Shown here: in pieces, positions 41,507-52,673 of the stretch
Layout of the letters: every line of letters starts with the position of its first letter
How positions within the stretch are numbered: position 1 is the first letter of the stretch
From: Trinickia dinghuensis
Lineage (GTDB): Bacteria > Pseudomonadota > Gammaproteobacteria > Burkholderiales > Burkholderiaceae
Length of the DNA: 64,000 nucleotides
Reading direction: 5' to 3'
NCBI RefSeq assembly: GCF_003367175.1
Contig: NZ_QRGA01000025.1
Span: forward strand, 1 to 64,000
The notes under the pieces: model-generated
Database searches by the model: none
What the model was told of the DNA's origin: nothing
What the model saw: the letters and a program-made list of their open reading frames with translations, nothing else
Translations under genes and position numbers: made by a program

Positions 41507-43105
41507 TCAGATCTTCCGGTTGGGTACGCGTTTAGGCTGGAGGACCGTCGGCAATGCCTTGGGCAGCGCGGACGGCCAATCGCGGGAGAAGTGCAGGCCG
41601 CGGCTCTCGCGGCGCGAGCGGGCGCTCTCGACGATCAAAGAGGCGACATCGACGAGATTGCGCAGCTCGAGCAAATCCCGGCTCACCTTGAAATTCGCGT
41701 AGTACTCCTGAATTTCGTCGCGCAGCAGCCCGATGCGATGCTTGGCGCGAATCAGGCGTTTGTCGGTCCGCACGATGCCGACGTAATTCCACATGAGCCG
41801 GCGCAGTTCGTCCCAGTTGTGGGCAACGACGACTTCCTCGTCCGGATCGGACACTCGGCTCTCGTCCCAATCGGGCAGCGGCGCATGGCCGGCGGGCTCG
41901 AAGCCGTCGCGCTCGATCGTCTCGGCTGCCGAACGGCCGATGACGAGGCATTCGAGCAGCGAGTTGCTGGCAAGCCGATTCGCGCCATGCAGGCCCGTGC
42001 AGGATGTTTCGCCGACGGCATAAAGGCCGGCCAAGTCGGTGCGCCCGGCCAGGTCCGTGACCACGCCGCCGCACGTGTAGTGCGCGGCCGGCACAACCGG
42101 AATCGGATCCTTCCTGATATCGATGCCGAATTCGAGGCAGCGCGCGAGGATCGTCGGGAAATGCTCTTCGAGGAATGCCGCCGGCTGGTGGCTGATGTCG
42201 AGGTAGACGCAGTCGATGCCGCGCTTCTTGATCTCGAAGTCGATCGCGCGCGCGACGATGTCGCGCGGCGCCAGTTCGGCGCGCTCGTCGTGGGCGGGCA
42301 TGAAGCGCGTGCCGTCCGGCAAAACGAGTTTGCCGCCTTCGCCGCGCACTGCCTCTGTGATCAAGAACGACTTCGCATACGGGTGGAACAGGCACGTGGG
42401 ATGGAATTGAATGAATTCCATGTTCGACACGCGGCAGCCCGCCCGCCACGCCATCGCGATGCCGTCGCCCGTCGCGGTGTCGGGGTTCGTCGTATACAAA
42501 TAGACCTTGCCGGCGCCGCCCGTGGCGAGGATCGTATGCGGCGCCTCGAGCGTGACCGTGCGGCCGCTGGCCAAATCGAGCGCGTAGAGGCCGTGGCAGC
42601 GCCGGCCCGGGAGGCCGAGTCGATCCGATGTGATGAGGTCGATCGCGTAGTGGTCTTCCAGCAGCGTGATGTTCGGATGCGAGCGCACGCGCTCGGACAG
42701 CGTCGCGACGACGGCGTGGCCCGTGGCATCGGCCGCGTGAATGATGCGTCGGTGGCTGTGGCCGCCTTCGCGCGTCAGATGGAAGCCGAGTTCCGCGGCA
42801 TCGTCGCGCGTGAACGGGACGCCTTGGGCGATCAGCCATTCGATCGCCGCACGGCCGTGTTCGACGATATAGCGCGTGGCGCCCTCGTCGCACAGGCCAC
42901 CGCCGGCCACGAGCGTGTCGTTGACATGGTTTTCGACGCTGTCGGCCGAGTCGAGCACCGCGGCGATCCCGCCTTGTGCCCAATCGCTCGCACCCTCGTT
43001 CATCGACCGCTTGGCGATCACGGCAACACGCCGCTTTTCGGCGAGATTCAATGCGACGGTCAGGCCCGCGAGCCCGCTGCCTACGATTACGACGTCGAAA
43101 TTCAT
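41507..43105 (-). CDS. nadB: L-aspartate oxidase
   Basis: A 532-residue FAD enzyme that oxidises aspartate to iminoaspartate, the substrate of NadA. The N-terminal dinucleotide fold is [49 protein letters not shown] and [15 protein letters not shown] follow. ATG 43105 gives the family N-terminus; the open frame continues upstream without homology. It converges on nadC with a 75-bp gap and no clear terminator. Confidence 0.95.
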   Translation of the reverse strand: MNFDVVIVGSGLAGLTVALNLAEKRRVAVIAKRSMNEGASDWAQGGIAAVLDSADSVENHVNDTLVAGGGLCDEGATRYIVEHGRAAIEWLIAQGVPFTRDDAAELGFHLTREGGHSHRRIIHAADATGHAVVATLSERVRSHPNITLLEDHYAIDLITSDRLGLPGRRCHGLYALDLASGRTVTLEAPHTILATGGAGKVYLYTTNPDTATGDGIAMAWRAGCRVSNMEFIQFHPTCLFHPYAKSFLITEAVRGEGGKLVLPDGTRFMPAHDERAELAPRDIVARAIDFEIKKRGIDCVYLDISHQPAAFLEEHFPTILARCLEFGIDIRKDPIPVVPAAHYTCGGVVTDLAGRTDLAGLYAVGETSCTGLHGANRLASNSLLECLVIGRSAAETIERDGFEPAGHAPLPDWDESRVSDPDEEVVVAHNWDELRRLMWNYVGIVRTDKRLIRAKHRIGLLRDEIQEYYANFKVSRDLLELRNLVDVASLIVESARSRRESRGLHFSRDWPSALPKALPTVLQPKRVPNRKI

Positions 43106-43217
43106 GTGTGCAAGATCCTTTGTCCCCAGTCCCGCTTGCGCTTGCAGCTGATTGAAAACGCGCGGGTAAGCCAGTGAGGATACCCCGCCGGCATGCCGAA
43201 CGGGTAGCGCACGAAGC

Positions 43218-43244
43218 AAAAAGCCCCGCACGCGGCGGGGCTTT
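43218..43244 (-). terminator. rho-independent terminator of rpmBG
   Basis: On the minus strand AAGCCCCGCC, a short loop and GCGGGGCTTTTT, about 40 bp after the rpmG stop. Confidence 0.88.
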
Positions 43245-43282
43245 TGGTGTCATCGAGCATGGGAGCCCGAAGAGGAAACCGA

Positions 43283-43450
43283 TTACTTGATCTTCGTTTC
43301 CTTGTACGCCACATGCTTGCGGGCGACGGGATCGAACTTCATGATCTCCATCTTTTCCGGCATGTTGCGCTTGTTCTTCGTGGTCGTGTAGAAGTGACCC
43401 GTGCCTGCGGTCGACTCCAGCTTGATCTTGTCGCGTGCGCCTTTGGCCAT
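43283..43450 (-). CDS. rpmG: 50S ribosomal protein L33
   Basis: A 55-residue protein: [20 protein letters not shown] at the start and [12 protein letters not shown] at the end, full length for L33. GGAG lies before ATG (AAGGAGTAAGTC). The Cys zinc ligands of other L33 forms are absent, so it is the zinc-free type. It follows rpmB after 10 bp. Confidence 0.96.
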
Positions 43451-43460
43451 GACTTACTCC

Positions 43461-43694
43461 TTAGATTTCGCCGCGCGCGCGCAGATCTGCGAGCACGGAA
43501 TCGATGCCGTTCTTATCGATGAGGCGCAGACCGGCGTTCGAAACGCGCAGACGCACGAAACGATTCTCGCTTTCCACCCAGAAACGGCGGTATTGCAGGT
43601 TCGGCAGGAAGCGCCGCTTCGTCTTGTTGTTCGCGTGGGAAACGTTGTTGCCGCTCATCGGCGCTTTCCCAGTTACTTGGCATACGCGTGCCAT
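43461..43694 (-). CDS. rpmB: 50S ribosomal protein L28
   Basis: A 77-residue protein with [20 protein letters not shown] and [20 protein letters not shown], typical of L28. It pairs with rpmG as in most proteobacteria. Confidence 0.97.
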   Translation of the reverse strand: MARVCQVTGKAPMSGNNVSHANNKTKRRFLPNLQYRRFWVESENRFVRLRVSNAGLRLIDKNGIDSVLADLRARGEI

Positions 43695-44076
43695 ATGAGA
43701 GCACTCCTAAAACGCTTAAATTCGGGGTTCAAGCCTGGGTCGGGCCTAACAGGAAAGGTCGACACCGCCGCTTATCTCGCCGTTCCTAGCATGTTCGGGA
43801 CGTACGCCATATGGCGCGTTGCCCCGATAAGCTAAGCCGCGTGAAAGCGATAGATGATTGATGGCGGGCGGCCCAAAGTGACAACGTGGGCACGAGAAGC
43901 CGATCAGCAACCGGTCGCGGCGACCTCCCCCCAAGCTTCTGAACGGGGTTGGAAACAGGCAGACGGCGATTCTAGCAGAAAAACTGCCGAAAAATCAAAC
44001 CGAATTTGCGCCCGTGTGCGATGGGCGTGGCGGATTCGCCGCGGCAGGGGCTCGGCCGGCGCATCGGGGACGGCGC
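43695..44076. other. intergenic region upstream of rpmB
   Basis: This 382-bp region separates rpmB from radC. It contains the probable rpmBG promoter near its right end and nothing else recognisable. Confidence 0.45.
43969..43998 (-). promoter_or_regulatory. sigma-70-type promoter, probably for rpmBG
   Basis: On the minus strand TTGATT, 18 bases, TAGAAT. The leader to rpmB would be about 265 bases, which is long, so another promoter closer in is possible. Confidence 0.4.
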
Positions 44077-44835
44077 TCAGAGCCAGCCGGCGTGCGCGAA
44101 CGAAAAGACGTCGTGGCATCCGACCACCAGATGATCGACGAGCCGCACGTCGATCAGCGCAAGCGCCTCGCGCAGCACTTGCGTGAGCTGACGGTCGCTC
44201 GCGCTCGGCTTGACCGCCCCGGACGGGTGATTATGCGCGACGATCAGGCTCGCGGCGTTCGTGTCGAGCGCGCGGCGCACGATCTCGCGCGGATAGACGG
44301 CCAGGCGCGTGAGCGAGCCGCGCGAGGTTTCCTCCGTGTCGATCAGGCGATGGCGCGCATCGAGGTAGAGGCAGACGAACACCTCGTACGGCCGGGAGCC
44401 GATGAGCAGCCGCACGTAATCGTGCACGGCGGACGTCGAATCGATGAGCGGCTGCTCGCGCGCTTGTTCGGCCAGGGCGCGGCGCGCCATTTCGACCACG
44501 GCGAGCAGCACGGCCGTCTTCGCCGGCCCGATTCCGCGCATGCCGTCGAAATCGGCCGGCGTGGCGTCGAGCATCGCGCGCAGCGAGCCGAAGCGCTCGA
44601 GCAGCGAGCGCGCGACGTCGAAGACGTCGTAGCCGGGCAGCCCCGTGCCGAGAAAGATCGCCACGAGTTCGGTGTCGGACAGGGCCGCCGGACCGGCGCC
44701 GAAGAGCCGCTCGCGCGGCATGTCGCGCACAACGCCCGTGCGGGGGCGGCGCGCGGGCTCGGGCGCCGCCGGGGCCCGAGCGGGTGTCGAATCGAGGATC
44801 GAACCGTCTAGATCTAGCATCTGCGCATCTCCCAA
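44077..44835 (-). CDS. radC: RadC-family JAB-domain protein
   Basis: A 252-residue protein. The N-terminal helix-hairpin-helix region has [12 protein letters not shown]; the C-terminal JAB metalloprotease-like domain has HNHPSG followed by SASD, the metal-binding pattern. RadC was once linked to DNA repair, but its role is not settled. It is divergent from the fkpB-like gene. Confidence 0.92.
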   Translation of the reverse strand: MGDAQMLDLDGSILDSTPARAPAAPEPARRPRTGVVRDMPRERLFGAGPAALSDTELVAIFLGTGLPGYDVFDVARSLLERFGSLRAMLDATPADFDGMRGIGPAKTAVLLAVVEMARRALAEQAREQPLIDSTSAVHDYVRLLIGSRPYEVFVCLYLDARHRLIDTEETSRGSLTRLAVYPREIVRRALDTNAASLIVAHNHPSGAVKPSASDRQLTQVLREALALIDVRLVDHLVVGCHDVFSFAHAGWL

Positions 44836-45060
44836 GGGCCGTTTTCGAGCGGGGCGGACGGCGCGCCCCTAAGGCGCGCGCTACCCGGCGCGAGGTGTTT
44901 TACAATGGAGCCTTTGCGTCGGGCGGCGATCCGCAGGGCGTCGGTACTCGGGCGGCCATATATATATGGCGCGGCGGTTCGTCCGTCCGCCCGGCTTGCG
45001 ATTCCTCCCGATGCGGCCTTCGCGCGACGCACAAGTCGCGTTTGCCCAACGAGCTACTCC

Positions 45061-45516
45061 ATGAGCATCATCGATATTTCAGAAGTGAAAGCCGGCTCGC
45101 ACGTCACGCTTCACTACCGGCTTGCACTCGCCGATGGCGCCGACATCGTGAACACCTTCGGCGACAAGCCAGCCACGCTGCTGATCGGCGCCGGGCAGCT
45201 GGCCGAGCCGCTCGAAGACATTCTCGTGGGGATGAAAACGGGCGACCATTCGACCTTCCGGCTAGCCGAAGGCGCGGGGTTCGGTCAGCGCAATCCCGAA
45301 CTCATCCAACGCGTCTCGCTCGCCACGCTGCGCGAGAACGGCATGATCGGCGAGGATTTCGCTCCGGGCGACCTGATCGAGTTCAACGCGCCGAGCGGCG
45401 GCCGCTATGCGGGCGTGCTCAAGGAAATCGGCGAAACGTCGGCGTTGTTCGACTTCAACCACCCGCTTGCCGGCCAGGCGCTGACGTTCGAAGTGCATAT
45501 CATCGGAATTCTGTAG
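45061..45516 (+). CDS. fkpB: FKBP-type peptidyl-prolyl isomerase, SlpA/FkpB type
   Basis: A 151-residue cytoplasmic FKBP with an IF (chaperone) insert. [19 protein letters not shown] and [18 protein letters not shown] are typical of SlpA. It lies 2 bp upstream of ispH, the same pairing as in E. coli (fkpB-ispH). The longer frame upstream has no homology. Confidence 0.92.
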   Translation: MSIIDISEVKAGSHVTLHYRLALADGADIVNTFGDKPATLLIGAGQLAEPLEDILVGMKTGDHSTFRLAEGAGFGQRNPELIQRVSLATLRENGMIGEDFAPGDLIEFNAPSGGRYAGVLKEIGETSALFDFNHPLAGQALTFEVHIIGIL

Positions 45517-45518
45517 AC

Positions 45519-46484
45519 ATGAGCCTCACGGATACTTCTCTCGCCGCTGCAGAGGCGGAAATCCTGCTCGCCCAGCCGCGCGGCTTTTGCGCGGGGGTCG
45601 ATCGGGCCATCGAGATCGTCGAACGCGCAATCAAGCTGTTCGGCGCGCCGATCTACGTCCGCCACGAGATCGTTCACAACGCTTACGTGGTCGAGGATTT
45701 GCGCAAGAAGGGCGCCGTCTTCATCGAGATGCTCGAGGAAGTCCCTTCGGGCAGTACGGTGATCTTCAGCGCGCACGGCGTCTCGAAAGCGGTGCGCGAG
45801 GAAGCGGAGACTCGCGGGCTGCGCATTTACGACGCGACCTGTCCGCTCGTCACGAAGGTGCATATCGAGGTGGCGAAGATGCGCCAGGAAGGACTCGACA
45901 TCGTCATGATCGGCCACAAGGGGCACCCCGAGGTGGAGGGGACGATGGGGCAATGCGGCGAGGGTATGTATCTCGTCGAAAGCATCGAGGACGTCAATGC
46001 CCTCGACGTCGACGACGCGGCCCGCATCGCCTTCGTCACCCAGACGACACTGTCGGTCGACGATGCCGCCGACATCATCGCGGCGCTGAAAGAGCGCTTC
46101 CCGCAGATTCGCGAGCCGAAGAAGCAGGACATCTGCTATGCGACGCAGAACCGGCAGGATGCGGTCAAGTTCATGGCGCCGCAGTGCGACGTCGTGATCG
46201 TCGTCGGCAGTCCGAATAGCTCGAATTCGAACCGGCTGCGCGAAGTTGCCGAAAAGCGCGGCGTGCCCGCCTATATGGTGGATTCGCCCGATCAGATCGA
46301 ACCCGCTTGGGTCGAGGGTAAGCTGCGCATCGGCGTGACGGCCGGCGCTTCCGCGCCCGAGGTGCTCGCCCAAGCCGTCATTGGACGGCTGCGCGAACTC
46401 GGCGTGCGCAATGTCCGGGCGCTGGAAGGGATCGAAGAGAATATCGCCTTCCCGCTGCCGCGCGGCCTGACGCTGCCGGAGTGA
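45519..46484 (+). CDS. ispH: 4-hydroxy-3-methylbut-2-enyl diphosphate reductase
   Basis: A 321-residue [4Fe-4S] enzyme, last step of the MEP isoprenoid pathway. Cluster Cys lie in [22 protein letters not shown] and [10 protein letters not shown]. The catalytic Glu region EVEGTMGQ is present. Confidence 0.96.
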   Translation: MSLTDTSLAAAEAEILLAQPRGFCAGVDRAIEIVERAIKLFGAPIYVRHEIVHNAYVVEDLRKKGAVFIEMLEEVPSGSTVIFSAHGVSKAVREEAETRGLRIYDATCPLVTKVHIEVAKMRQEGLDIVMIGHKGHPEVEGTMGQCGEGMYLVESIEDVNALDVDDAARIAFVTQTTLSVDDAADIIAALKERFPQIREPKKQDICYATQNRQDAVKFMAPQCDVVIVVGSPNSSNSNRLREVAEKRGVPAYMVDSPDQIEPAWVEGKLRIGVTAGASAPEVLAQAVIGRLRELGVRNVRALEGIEENIAFPLPRGLTLPE

Positions 46485-46588
46485 CGATCGGACGATGAAC
46501 GATCGAGGGCGCGCGAATGCGCCTCCGCCGATGGCTCATGAATCGATTCGAATGCTCGTGGTTTTCCCTAGTTCGTTATTTTTCTCCT

Positions 46589-46619
46589 AAAAAGCGCGCC
46601 TTCTCCGGCGCGCTTTTTT
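46589..46619 (+). terminator. rho-independent terminator of ispH
   Basis: AAAAAGCGCGCC, loop TTCTCC, GGCGCGCTTTTTT, about 105 bp after the stop. The A-run makes it bidirectional. Confidence 0.9.
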
Positions 46620-46670
46620 ATTTGCCGCCGACAGGCAGATGCGAAGGTTGCTCCTAATAAATGCGCGAAT

Positions 46671-46689
46671 GTCGCAACTGGGTTGCGAC
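46671..46689. promoter_or_regulatory. inverted repeat upstream of the orphan promoter
   Basis: GTCGCAAC, TGG, GTTGCGAC: an 8-bp perfect dyad about 65 bp upstream of the promoter-like -35. It may be an operator. Confidence 0.4.
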
Positions 46690-46752
46690 GTGCACCAAAT
46701 AAGGGTCCCAAAAAAAGGTTGCAATGCAGGAAAACCCTGGCGGCTCGGCATA

Positions 46753-46780
46753 TTGGCCGTTCGATAATTGGAGTTACAAT
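46753..46780 (+). promoter_or_regulatory. promoter-like site of the orphan transcription unit
   Basis: TTGGCC, 16 bases, TACAAT. The predicted start would be near 46787. Confidence 0.4.
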
Positions 46781-46784
46781 GCGC

Positions 46785-47486
46785 GCGTCCTCAAGGTCCC
46801 TGGGCCTTTTGGCAACGTATTGAGCAAGGCGCGGGAGACCTAGTTAATGCAAGTCAAGTTTGCTTACGCCGCATCGAGCATCTCGAGGGGCGGCGAGGCG
46901 AGCATCGGTGTCGCGGCACGGGCCGTCGCGGCGTCCGCGAATCAGACGGCGGCTATCGTCACCTTTGGGCAAACCGTGCGGTCGGCGGCTCGCCCTGCGT
47001 CTTTCTGTCAGGACAAAGAAAACAATATGCAGGCGGCGTCGCGGTTCTGCGAACACGCGCGGCCGGCTCGCTCGCAACGATTCGTGCCTCGGCGCACGGC
47101 GGTGCCGGCGTCTGTCCCCACCCGCAGCGGGCGCGTTCGATCGAGCGCGCGCAGGTATGGCGGAACATTTTCAGCGGGTGTGTTGCCTGCAGCGCAGGCC
47201 GCATTCGAAATCGGAGCAACAATCCTTGCGGGCGGCGTGCGTGCCGGCAAGGGGATGCCGTCCCCGCATGATTCACGGCGGCATCGCGTCGGTTTGCCGG
47301 CAGGTTCGATACCGGCTGGCCGACACCAGGATGCAGACCTCGCGCAGCATGGCGAAGCCCGCGTCCGCACGCCAATTACGCGTCACGACTTCAAGGACGG
47401 CGTCCGCGCGGTCCTCGACGTCGTGAAGGTGTAGTGATGGAGCATGGAAGCGCGACGGCACCGGATACCCGACGGTGCCGTTTTTG
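46785..47486 (+). ncRNA. putative orphan transcript, RNA or unrecognised coding gene
   Basis: The bounds come from a promoter-like site and an intrinsic terminator. The best protein frame inside (46847-47434, 195 residues, starting MQVKFAYAASSISRGG) ends 21 bp before the terminator stem, is Ala/Arg-rich and has no known domain. A 14-codon frame with three Leu (46779-46823, MRASSRSLGLLATY) starts at the -10 itself. Either a structured RNA or a small unknown protein is possible. Confidence 0.3.
47455..47486 (+). terminator. intrinsic terminator upstream of livH
   Basis: ACGGCACC, an 11-base loop, GGTGCCGT, then TTTTGC. It lies 174 bp before livH on the plus strand, so it ends some transcript made upstream. 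Confidence 0.8.
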
Positions 47487-47659
47487 CATCCGCCTCACCG
47501 GGTCTGCCGCCGAATCACGGCTTCAGCGGTATCCGTGAGGCGGTCGACCCTTACCGGTTTTTTTATCAGTACCCGCAGTGCCGTTGCGGTTTTTGCCGAC
47601 CGTCCGCTTACAACCGGGCGCAAAGCGAAGATCCAGTCGCACGGGCTAAGGAGCTTTAA

Positions 47660-48610
47660 ATGGATATCTTCATCCAGCAGATCCTCAACGGTCTGGTGCT
47701 TGGTAGCGTTTACGCCATCATCGCACTGGGCTATACGATGGTGTACGGCATCTTGGGCATCATCAACTTCGCTCACGGCGACGTCCTGATGGTCGGTGCG
47801 ATGGTCGCTCTATCGACCATCAACGTGCTGCACAACCACTTCCCCGGTCTCGGCAACATCCCCACCCTGATCATCGGGCTCGTGGTGGCCGCGGTCGTGT
47901 GCGCGATCGTCGGCTACGTGATCGAGCGGGCCGCGTACCGGCCGCTGCGCCGCGCACCGCGCCTGGCCCCGCTGATCACCGCCATCGGCGTGTCGATTCT
48001 GCTGGAAACGCTGGCCATGATGATCTGGTCGCGTAATCCGCTGCCGTTCCCGCAACTGATCTCCACTGACCCGATCAACGTGATCAAGGCCACCGACACC
48101 ACCGTCGGCGCCGTGATCTCGATGACCGAAATCACGATCATCGTGGTGGCGTTCCTGGTCATGGCCGGCCTGCTCCTGCTCGTGCACAAAACCAAGCTCG
48201 GCCGTGCGATGCGCGCGATTGCCGAAAACCCGAGCGTCGCCAGCCTGATGGGCGTGAACCCGAACTTCGTGATCTCCGCCACCTTCATGCTCGGCTCGGC
48301 GCTTGCCGCCCTGGCCGGCGTGATGATCGCGTCCGAGTACGGCAACGTCCACTTCTACATGGGCTTCATCCCCGGCATGAAGGCGTTCACGGCAGCGGTG
48401 CTCGGCGGTATCGGCAACCTCGGCGGCGCGATGGTCGGCGGTGTGGTGCTCGGCCTGATCGAACAGCTGGGCGCCGGCTACATCGGCAATCTCACCGGTG
48501 GCGTGTTCGGCAGTAACTATCAGGACGTGTTCGCATTCATCGTGCTGATCATCGTCTTGGTCTTCCGTCCGTCGGGCTTGCTCGGCGAACGTGTCGCGGA
48601 CCGCGCGTAA
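47660..48610 (+). CDS. livH: branched-chain amino acid ABC importer permease LivH
   Basis: A 316-residue inner-membrane permease; about eight helices. ALGYTMVYGILGIINFAHGD and the docking region GRAMRAIAENPSVASLMGV are LivH signatures. AAGGAG lies before ATG. It opens the livHMGF-livJ unit. Confidence 0.95.
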   Translation: MDIFIQQILNGLVLGSVYAIIALGYTMVYGILGIINFAHGDVLMVGAMVALSTINVLHNHFPGLGNIPTLIIGLVVAAVVCAIVGYVIERAAYRPLRRAPRLAPLITAIGVSILLETLAMMIWSRNPLPFPQLISTDPINVIKATDTTVGAVISMTEITIIVVAFLVMAGLLLLVHKTKLGRAMRAIAENPSVASLMGVNPNFVISATFMLGSALAALAGVMIASEYGNVHFYMGFIPGMKAFTAAVLGGIGNLGGAMVGGVVLGLIEQLGAGYIGNLTGGVFGSNYQDVFAFIVLIIVLVFRPSGLLGERVADRA

Positions 48611-48628
48611 GGGCAAGGAGCAAAGCAA

Positions 48629-49798
48629 ATGACTTCAATTCAACCGATCGAGCCGTCCACGACGCTCATCCCCGAGAAAAATGCCACGAAAACGCTCGTC
48701 GTGGGTGTTCTGACGGCTATCTTCGTCATAGCGGCGCCGCTGATCATCGGCGCGGCCGGCGGCAACTACTGGGTGCGCGTGCTCGACTTCGCGATGCTCT
48801 ACGTGATGCTGGCGCTGGGTCTTAACGTGGTGGTCGGCTTCGCCGGCCTGCTGGATTTGGGCTACATCGCGTTCTACGCGGTGGGCGCCTACACGGCCGC
48901 GCTTTTGACCTCGCCGCACCTGTCCGAGCAGTTCGCCTGGATCCACAACATCTGGCCGAACGGTCCGCACTTCTCGTACTTCATCGTCGTTCCGGTCGCG
49001 ATGGGCTTGGCCGCGTTGTTCGGCGTGCTGCTCGGCGCACCGACGCTGCGTCTGCGCGGCGACTACCTGGCCATCGTGACGTTGGGCTTCGGGGAAATCG
49101 TCCGGATCTTCATGAACAACCTGGACCGTCCGCTGAACATCACGAACGGGCCGCAAGGGATTACCGGTGTCGATCCGGTGCATGTGGCCGGCTTTAACCT
49201 CGCGCAGACGCATACGCTGTTCGGTTTCGACTTCCCCTCGGTCTACTCCTATTACTACCTGTTCGTGCTGTGCTCGCTGTTCGTGATCTGGGTTTGCACG
49301 CGCTTGCAGCACTCGCGTATCGGCCGTGCATGGGCCGCGATTCGCGAAGACGAAATCGCCGCGAAGGCGATGGGCATCAACACGCGTAACGTGAAGCTGC
49401 TCGCGTTCGCGATGGGCGCCTCGTTCGGCGGTTTGTCGGGCGCGATGTTCGGCGGCTTCCAAGGGTTCGTCTCGCCCGAGTCGTTCACGTTCTGGGAATC
49501 GGTCGTCGTGCTCGCCTGCGTGGTGCTCGGCGGCATGGGCCACATCCCCGGCGTGATTCTGGGCGCCGTGCTGCTCGCCATCTTCCCGGAATTCCTGCGC
49601 TCGACGATGGGCCCGCTCCAGCACTGGATGTTCGGTCATCAGATCATCGACACGGAAGTGATCCGTCAGTTGCTGTACGGTCTGGCGATGGTGCTCATCA
49701 TGCTGTACCGCTCGGAAGGCCTGTGGCCCGCGGCGAAGCATGAGGACAAGATCGCGAAATTGGCCAAGCGCAACGCCAAGAAGCCGGTGCGCGCTTAA
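48629..49798 (+). CDS. livM: branched-chain amino acid ABC importer permease LivM
   Basis: A 389-residue inner-membrane permease paired with LivH. LNVVVGFAGLLDLGYIAFYAVGAY and GRAWAAIREDEIAAKAMGIN are family motifs. It begins 18 bp after livH with AAGGAG before ATG. The C-terminal tail is basic. Confidence 0.95.
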   Translation: MTSIQPIEPSTTLIPEKNATKTLVVGVLTAIFVIAAPLIIGAAGGNYWVRVLDFAMLYVMLALGLNVVVGFAGLLDLGYIAFYAVGAYTAALLTSPHLSEQFAWIHNIWPNGPHFSYFIVVPVAMGLAALFGVLLGAPTLRLRGDYLAIVTLGFGEIVRIFMNNLDRPLNITNGPQGITGVDPVHVAGFNLAQTHTLFGFDFPSVYSYYYLFVLCSLFVIWVCTRLQHSRIGRAWAAIREDEIAAKAMGINTRNVKLLAFAMGASFGGLSGAMFGGFQGFVSPESFTFWESVVVLACVVLGGMGHIPGVILGAVLLAIFPEFLRSTMGPLQHWMFGHQIIDTEVIRQLLYGLAMVLIMLYRSEGLWPAAKHEDKIAKLAKRNAKKPVRA

Positions 49799-49817
49799 TA
49801 GGACGGGGAGATTTCAC

Positions 49818-50593
49818 ATGAGCAACAAAAGCATTCGTTTGTCCGTCAGCGGCGTGAACAAGCGTTTCGGTGGCCTGCAAGCCCTGTCCGACGTAGGCCT
49901 GAAGATCGAGGAAGGCACGATCTACGGCCTGATCGGCCCGAACGGCGCCGGCAAAACCACGTTCTTCAACGTGATCACCGGGCTGTACACGCCCGATTCG
50001 GGCGAGTTCAAGCTCGACGGCCAAGACTACACGCCGACGGCCGTCTATCAAGTGGCCCAGGCCGGCATCGCCCGTACATTCCAGAATATTCGTCTGTTCG
50101 GCGGCATGACCGCGCTCGAGAATGTGATGGTGGGCCGCCACGTGCGTACCAAGCATGGGCTGATCGGCGCCGTGCTGCAGACGCCGGCAGAACGCAAGGA
50201 AGAGCGCGAGATCCGCGAACGCGCGATCGAGCTGCTCGATTACGTGGGCGTGCTGCAGTACGCCGACTACACGGCGCGCAACTTGTCCTACGGCCACCAG
50301 CGCCGCTTGGAGATTGCCCGTGCACTGGCCACCGATCCGAAGCTGCTGGCGCTGGACGAGCCGGCGGCCGGTATGAACGCGACGGAGAAGGTCGAGCTCA
50401 CGCGTCTTCTGGAGAAGATCCGCGACGACGGCAAGACGATTCTGCTGATCGAACACGACGTGAAGCTCGTGATGCACCTGTGCAACCGCATGACGGTGCT
50501 CGATTACGGCAAGGTGATCGCCGAAGGTCTGCCGCAAGACGTGCAGAAGAATCCGAAGGTGATTGAGGCATATCTGGGCGCGGGGGTCCACTG

Positions 50594-50594
<1 letters not shown>
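49818..50594 (+). CDS. livG: branched-chain amino acid ABC importer ATPase LivG
   Basis: A 258-residue ATPase. Walker A GPNGAGKTT, signature LSYGHQRRLEIARAL, Walker B LLALDEPAAGMN, as usual in LivG. ATG 49818 has GGGGAG before it. The stop shares a base with the livF start. Confidence 0.95.
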
Positions 50595-51310
<716 letters not shown>

Positions 51311-51332
51311 TTTGTAATACCCTTTCTCTCGC

Positions 51333-51357
51333 GCGCCCGTGCCATCCGCACGGGCGC
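51333..51357. promoter_or_regulatory. intercistronic hairpin between livF and livJ
   Basis: GCGCCCGTGC, loop CATCC, GCACGGGCGC: a perfect 10-bp GC stem with no T-run. It may protect an mRNA end or reduce read-through, giving different levels of binding protein and membrane parts. Confidence 0.55.
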
Positions 51358-51432
51358 CGTCAATGGGCCGACATGGCCCGCCAGTAGTGTCAGTGTCATC
51401 CAACCCCGATCGACAAAAAGGGAATTACAACA

Positions 51433-52572
51433 GTGATTAAGTCGCTTCTTACCGGCTGCGCTGCCGCAGCCGCACTCTCGTTTGCAGTTTGCAATACCGC
51501 TCAAGCCGATACGATCGTCAAGATCGGCCACGTCGCTCCGCTCACGGGCGGCTCGGCTCACCAAGGCAAGGACAATGAAAACGGCGCCCGTCTCGCGATC
51601 GAAGAGATCAACGCGAAGGGCCTCGCGATCGGCGGCCAGAAGGTAACGCTCCAACTTGACCCGCAAGACGACGCGGGCGACCCGCGCCAGGCGACGCAGG
51701 TTGCGCAGAAGCTCGTCGACGACAAGGTCGTCGCGGTCGTCGGCCACGAAACGTCGGGCACGTCGATCCCCGCATCGAAGATCTACAGCGATGCCGGCAT
51801 CGTGCAGATTTCGCCGTCGGCGACGAATCCGAAGTACACGGAGCAAGGCTTCAAGACGACGTACCGCGTCGTCGCGACCGACGCTCAGCAGGGTCCCGCG
51901 CTTGCGAACTACGCGGCCAAGGACATGCACGTGAAGAAGGTTGCGATCGTCGATGACTCGACGGCCTATGGTCAAGGCTTGGCCCAGCAGTTCGAGACCG
52001 CCGCCAAGGCCGCGGGCTTGACCGTCGTGTCGCACGATGCGACGAACGACAAGGCCGTCGACTTCCGCGCGATTCTGACGAAGATCAAGGGTGAAAACCC
52101 CGACGCAATCATGGTCGGCGCGATGGATGCGACGGGCGGTCCGTTCGCGAAGCAAGCGAAGCAATTGGGCCTGCGCGCGAAGATCCTCGCGGGCGACGGC
52201 GTGTGCACGGCGAACATCGCCGATCTCGCCGGCAACGCAGCCGACAACATCGTGTGCTCGCAGGCCGGCGTGGGCCTCGATCAAATGGCGGGCGGCGCGG
52301 CCTTCGCGGCGAAGTACAAGAAGCGCTTCGGCCAGGACGTGGTGCTGTATTCGCCGTACACCTACGACGCCGTCTACATCGTCGTCGACGCGATGAAGCG
52401 CGCGAACTCGGTCGATCCGGCCAAGATCCTCGCCGCGATGCCCACGAGCGATTACAAGGGCGTGATCGGCGAGACGACGTTCGATGCGAAGGGCGACCTG
52501 AAGCACGGCGTCATTTCGATCTACGGCTACAAGGAAGGCAAGCGCACGTTCATCAACAAGGTTTCGATGTAA
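51433..52572 (+). CDS. livJ: branched-chain amino acid binding protein (LivJ/LivK)
   Basis: A 379-residue periplasmic protein. Start is GTG. The signal peptide is LLTGCAAAAALSFAVCNTAQA|DTI. The mature part has VKIGHVAPLTGGSAHQGKDN, GHETSGTSIPASKIY and VAIVDDSTAYGQGLAQQF of the family. It binds Leu/Ile/Val or related acids. Terminator follows. Confidence 0.93.
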   Translation: MIKSLLTGCAAAAALSFAVCNTAQADTIVKIGHVAPLTGGSAHQGKDNENGARLAIEEINAKGLAIGGQKVTLQLDPQDDAGDPRQATQVAQKLVDDKVVAVVGHETSGTSIPASKIYSDAGIVQISPSATNPKYTEQGFKTTYRVVATDAQQGPALANYAAKDMHVKKVAIVDDSTAYGQGLAQQFETAAKAAGLTVVSHDATNDKAVDFRAILTKIKGENPDAIMVGAMDATGGPFAKQAKQLGLRAKILAGDGVCTANIADLAGNAADNIVCSQAGVGLDQMAGGAAFAAKYKKRFGQDVVLYSPYTYDAVYIVVDAMKRANSVDPAKILAAMPTSDYKGVIGETTFDAKGDLKHGVISIYGYKEGKRTFINKVSM

Positions 52573-52673
52573 GCGCGTTTCCGCCTCGCCGGCTCGGCCT
52601 GGCTCTCGCGGCCTCGCTCTCAGGTCTTGGAGGCGAGGTTCCGATCCGAATCTAGGGCGGGCCGCAGCAAAAA

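Larger units (their letters stand above)
46485..47659. other. 1.2-kb region without a convincing protein gene
   Basis: It contains the ispH terminator, an inverted repeat at 46671-46689, a promoter-like site at 46753-46780 and a strong plus-strand terminator at 47455-47486. All three plus-strand frames are open for about 500 bases in the middle, which in GC-rich DNA is not evidence for a gene. No protein or RNA family was recognised. Confidence 0.5.

Noticed and set aside
46768-47434. Three overlapping plus-strand open frames of 167, 195 and 188 codons
   Set aside because: All frames being open is expected in GC-rich DNA; none has a recognised domain or a clear ribosome site. Kept only as a possible content of the orphan unit.
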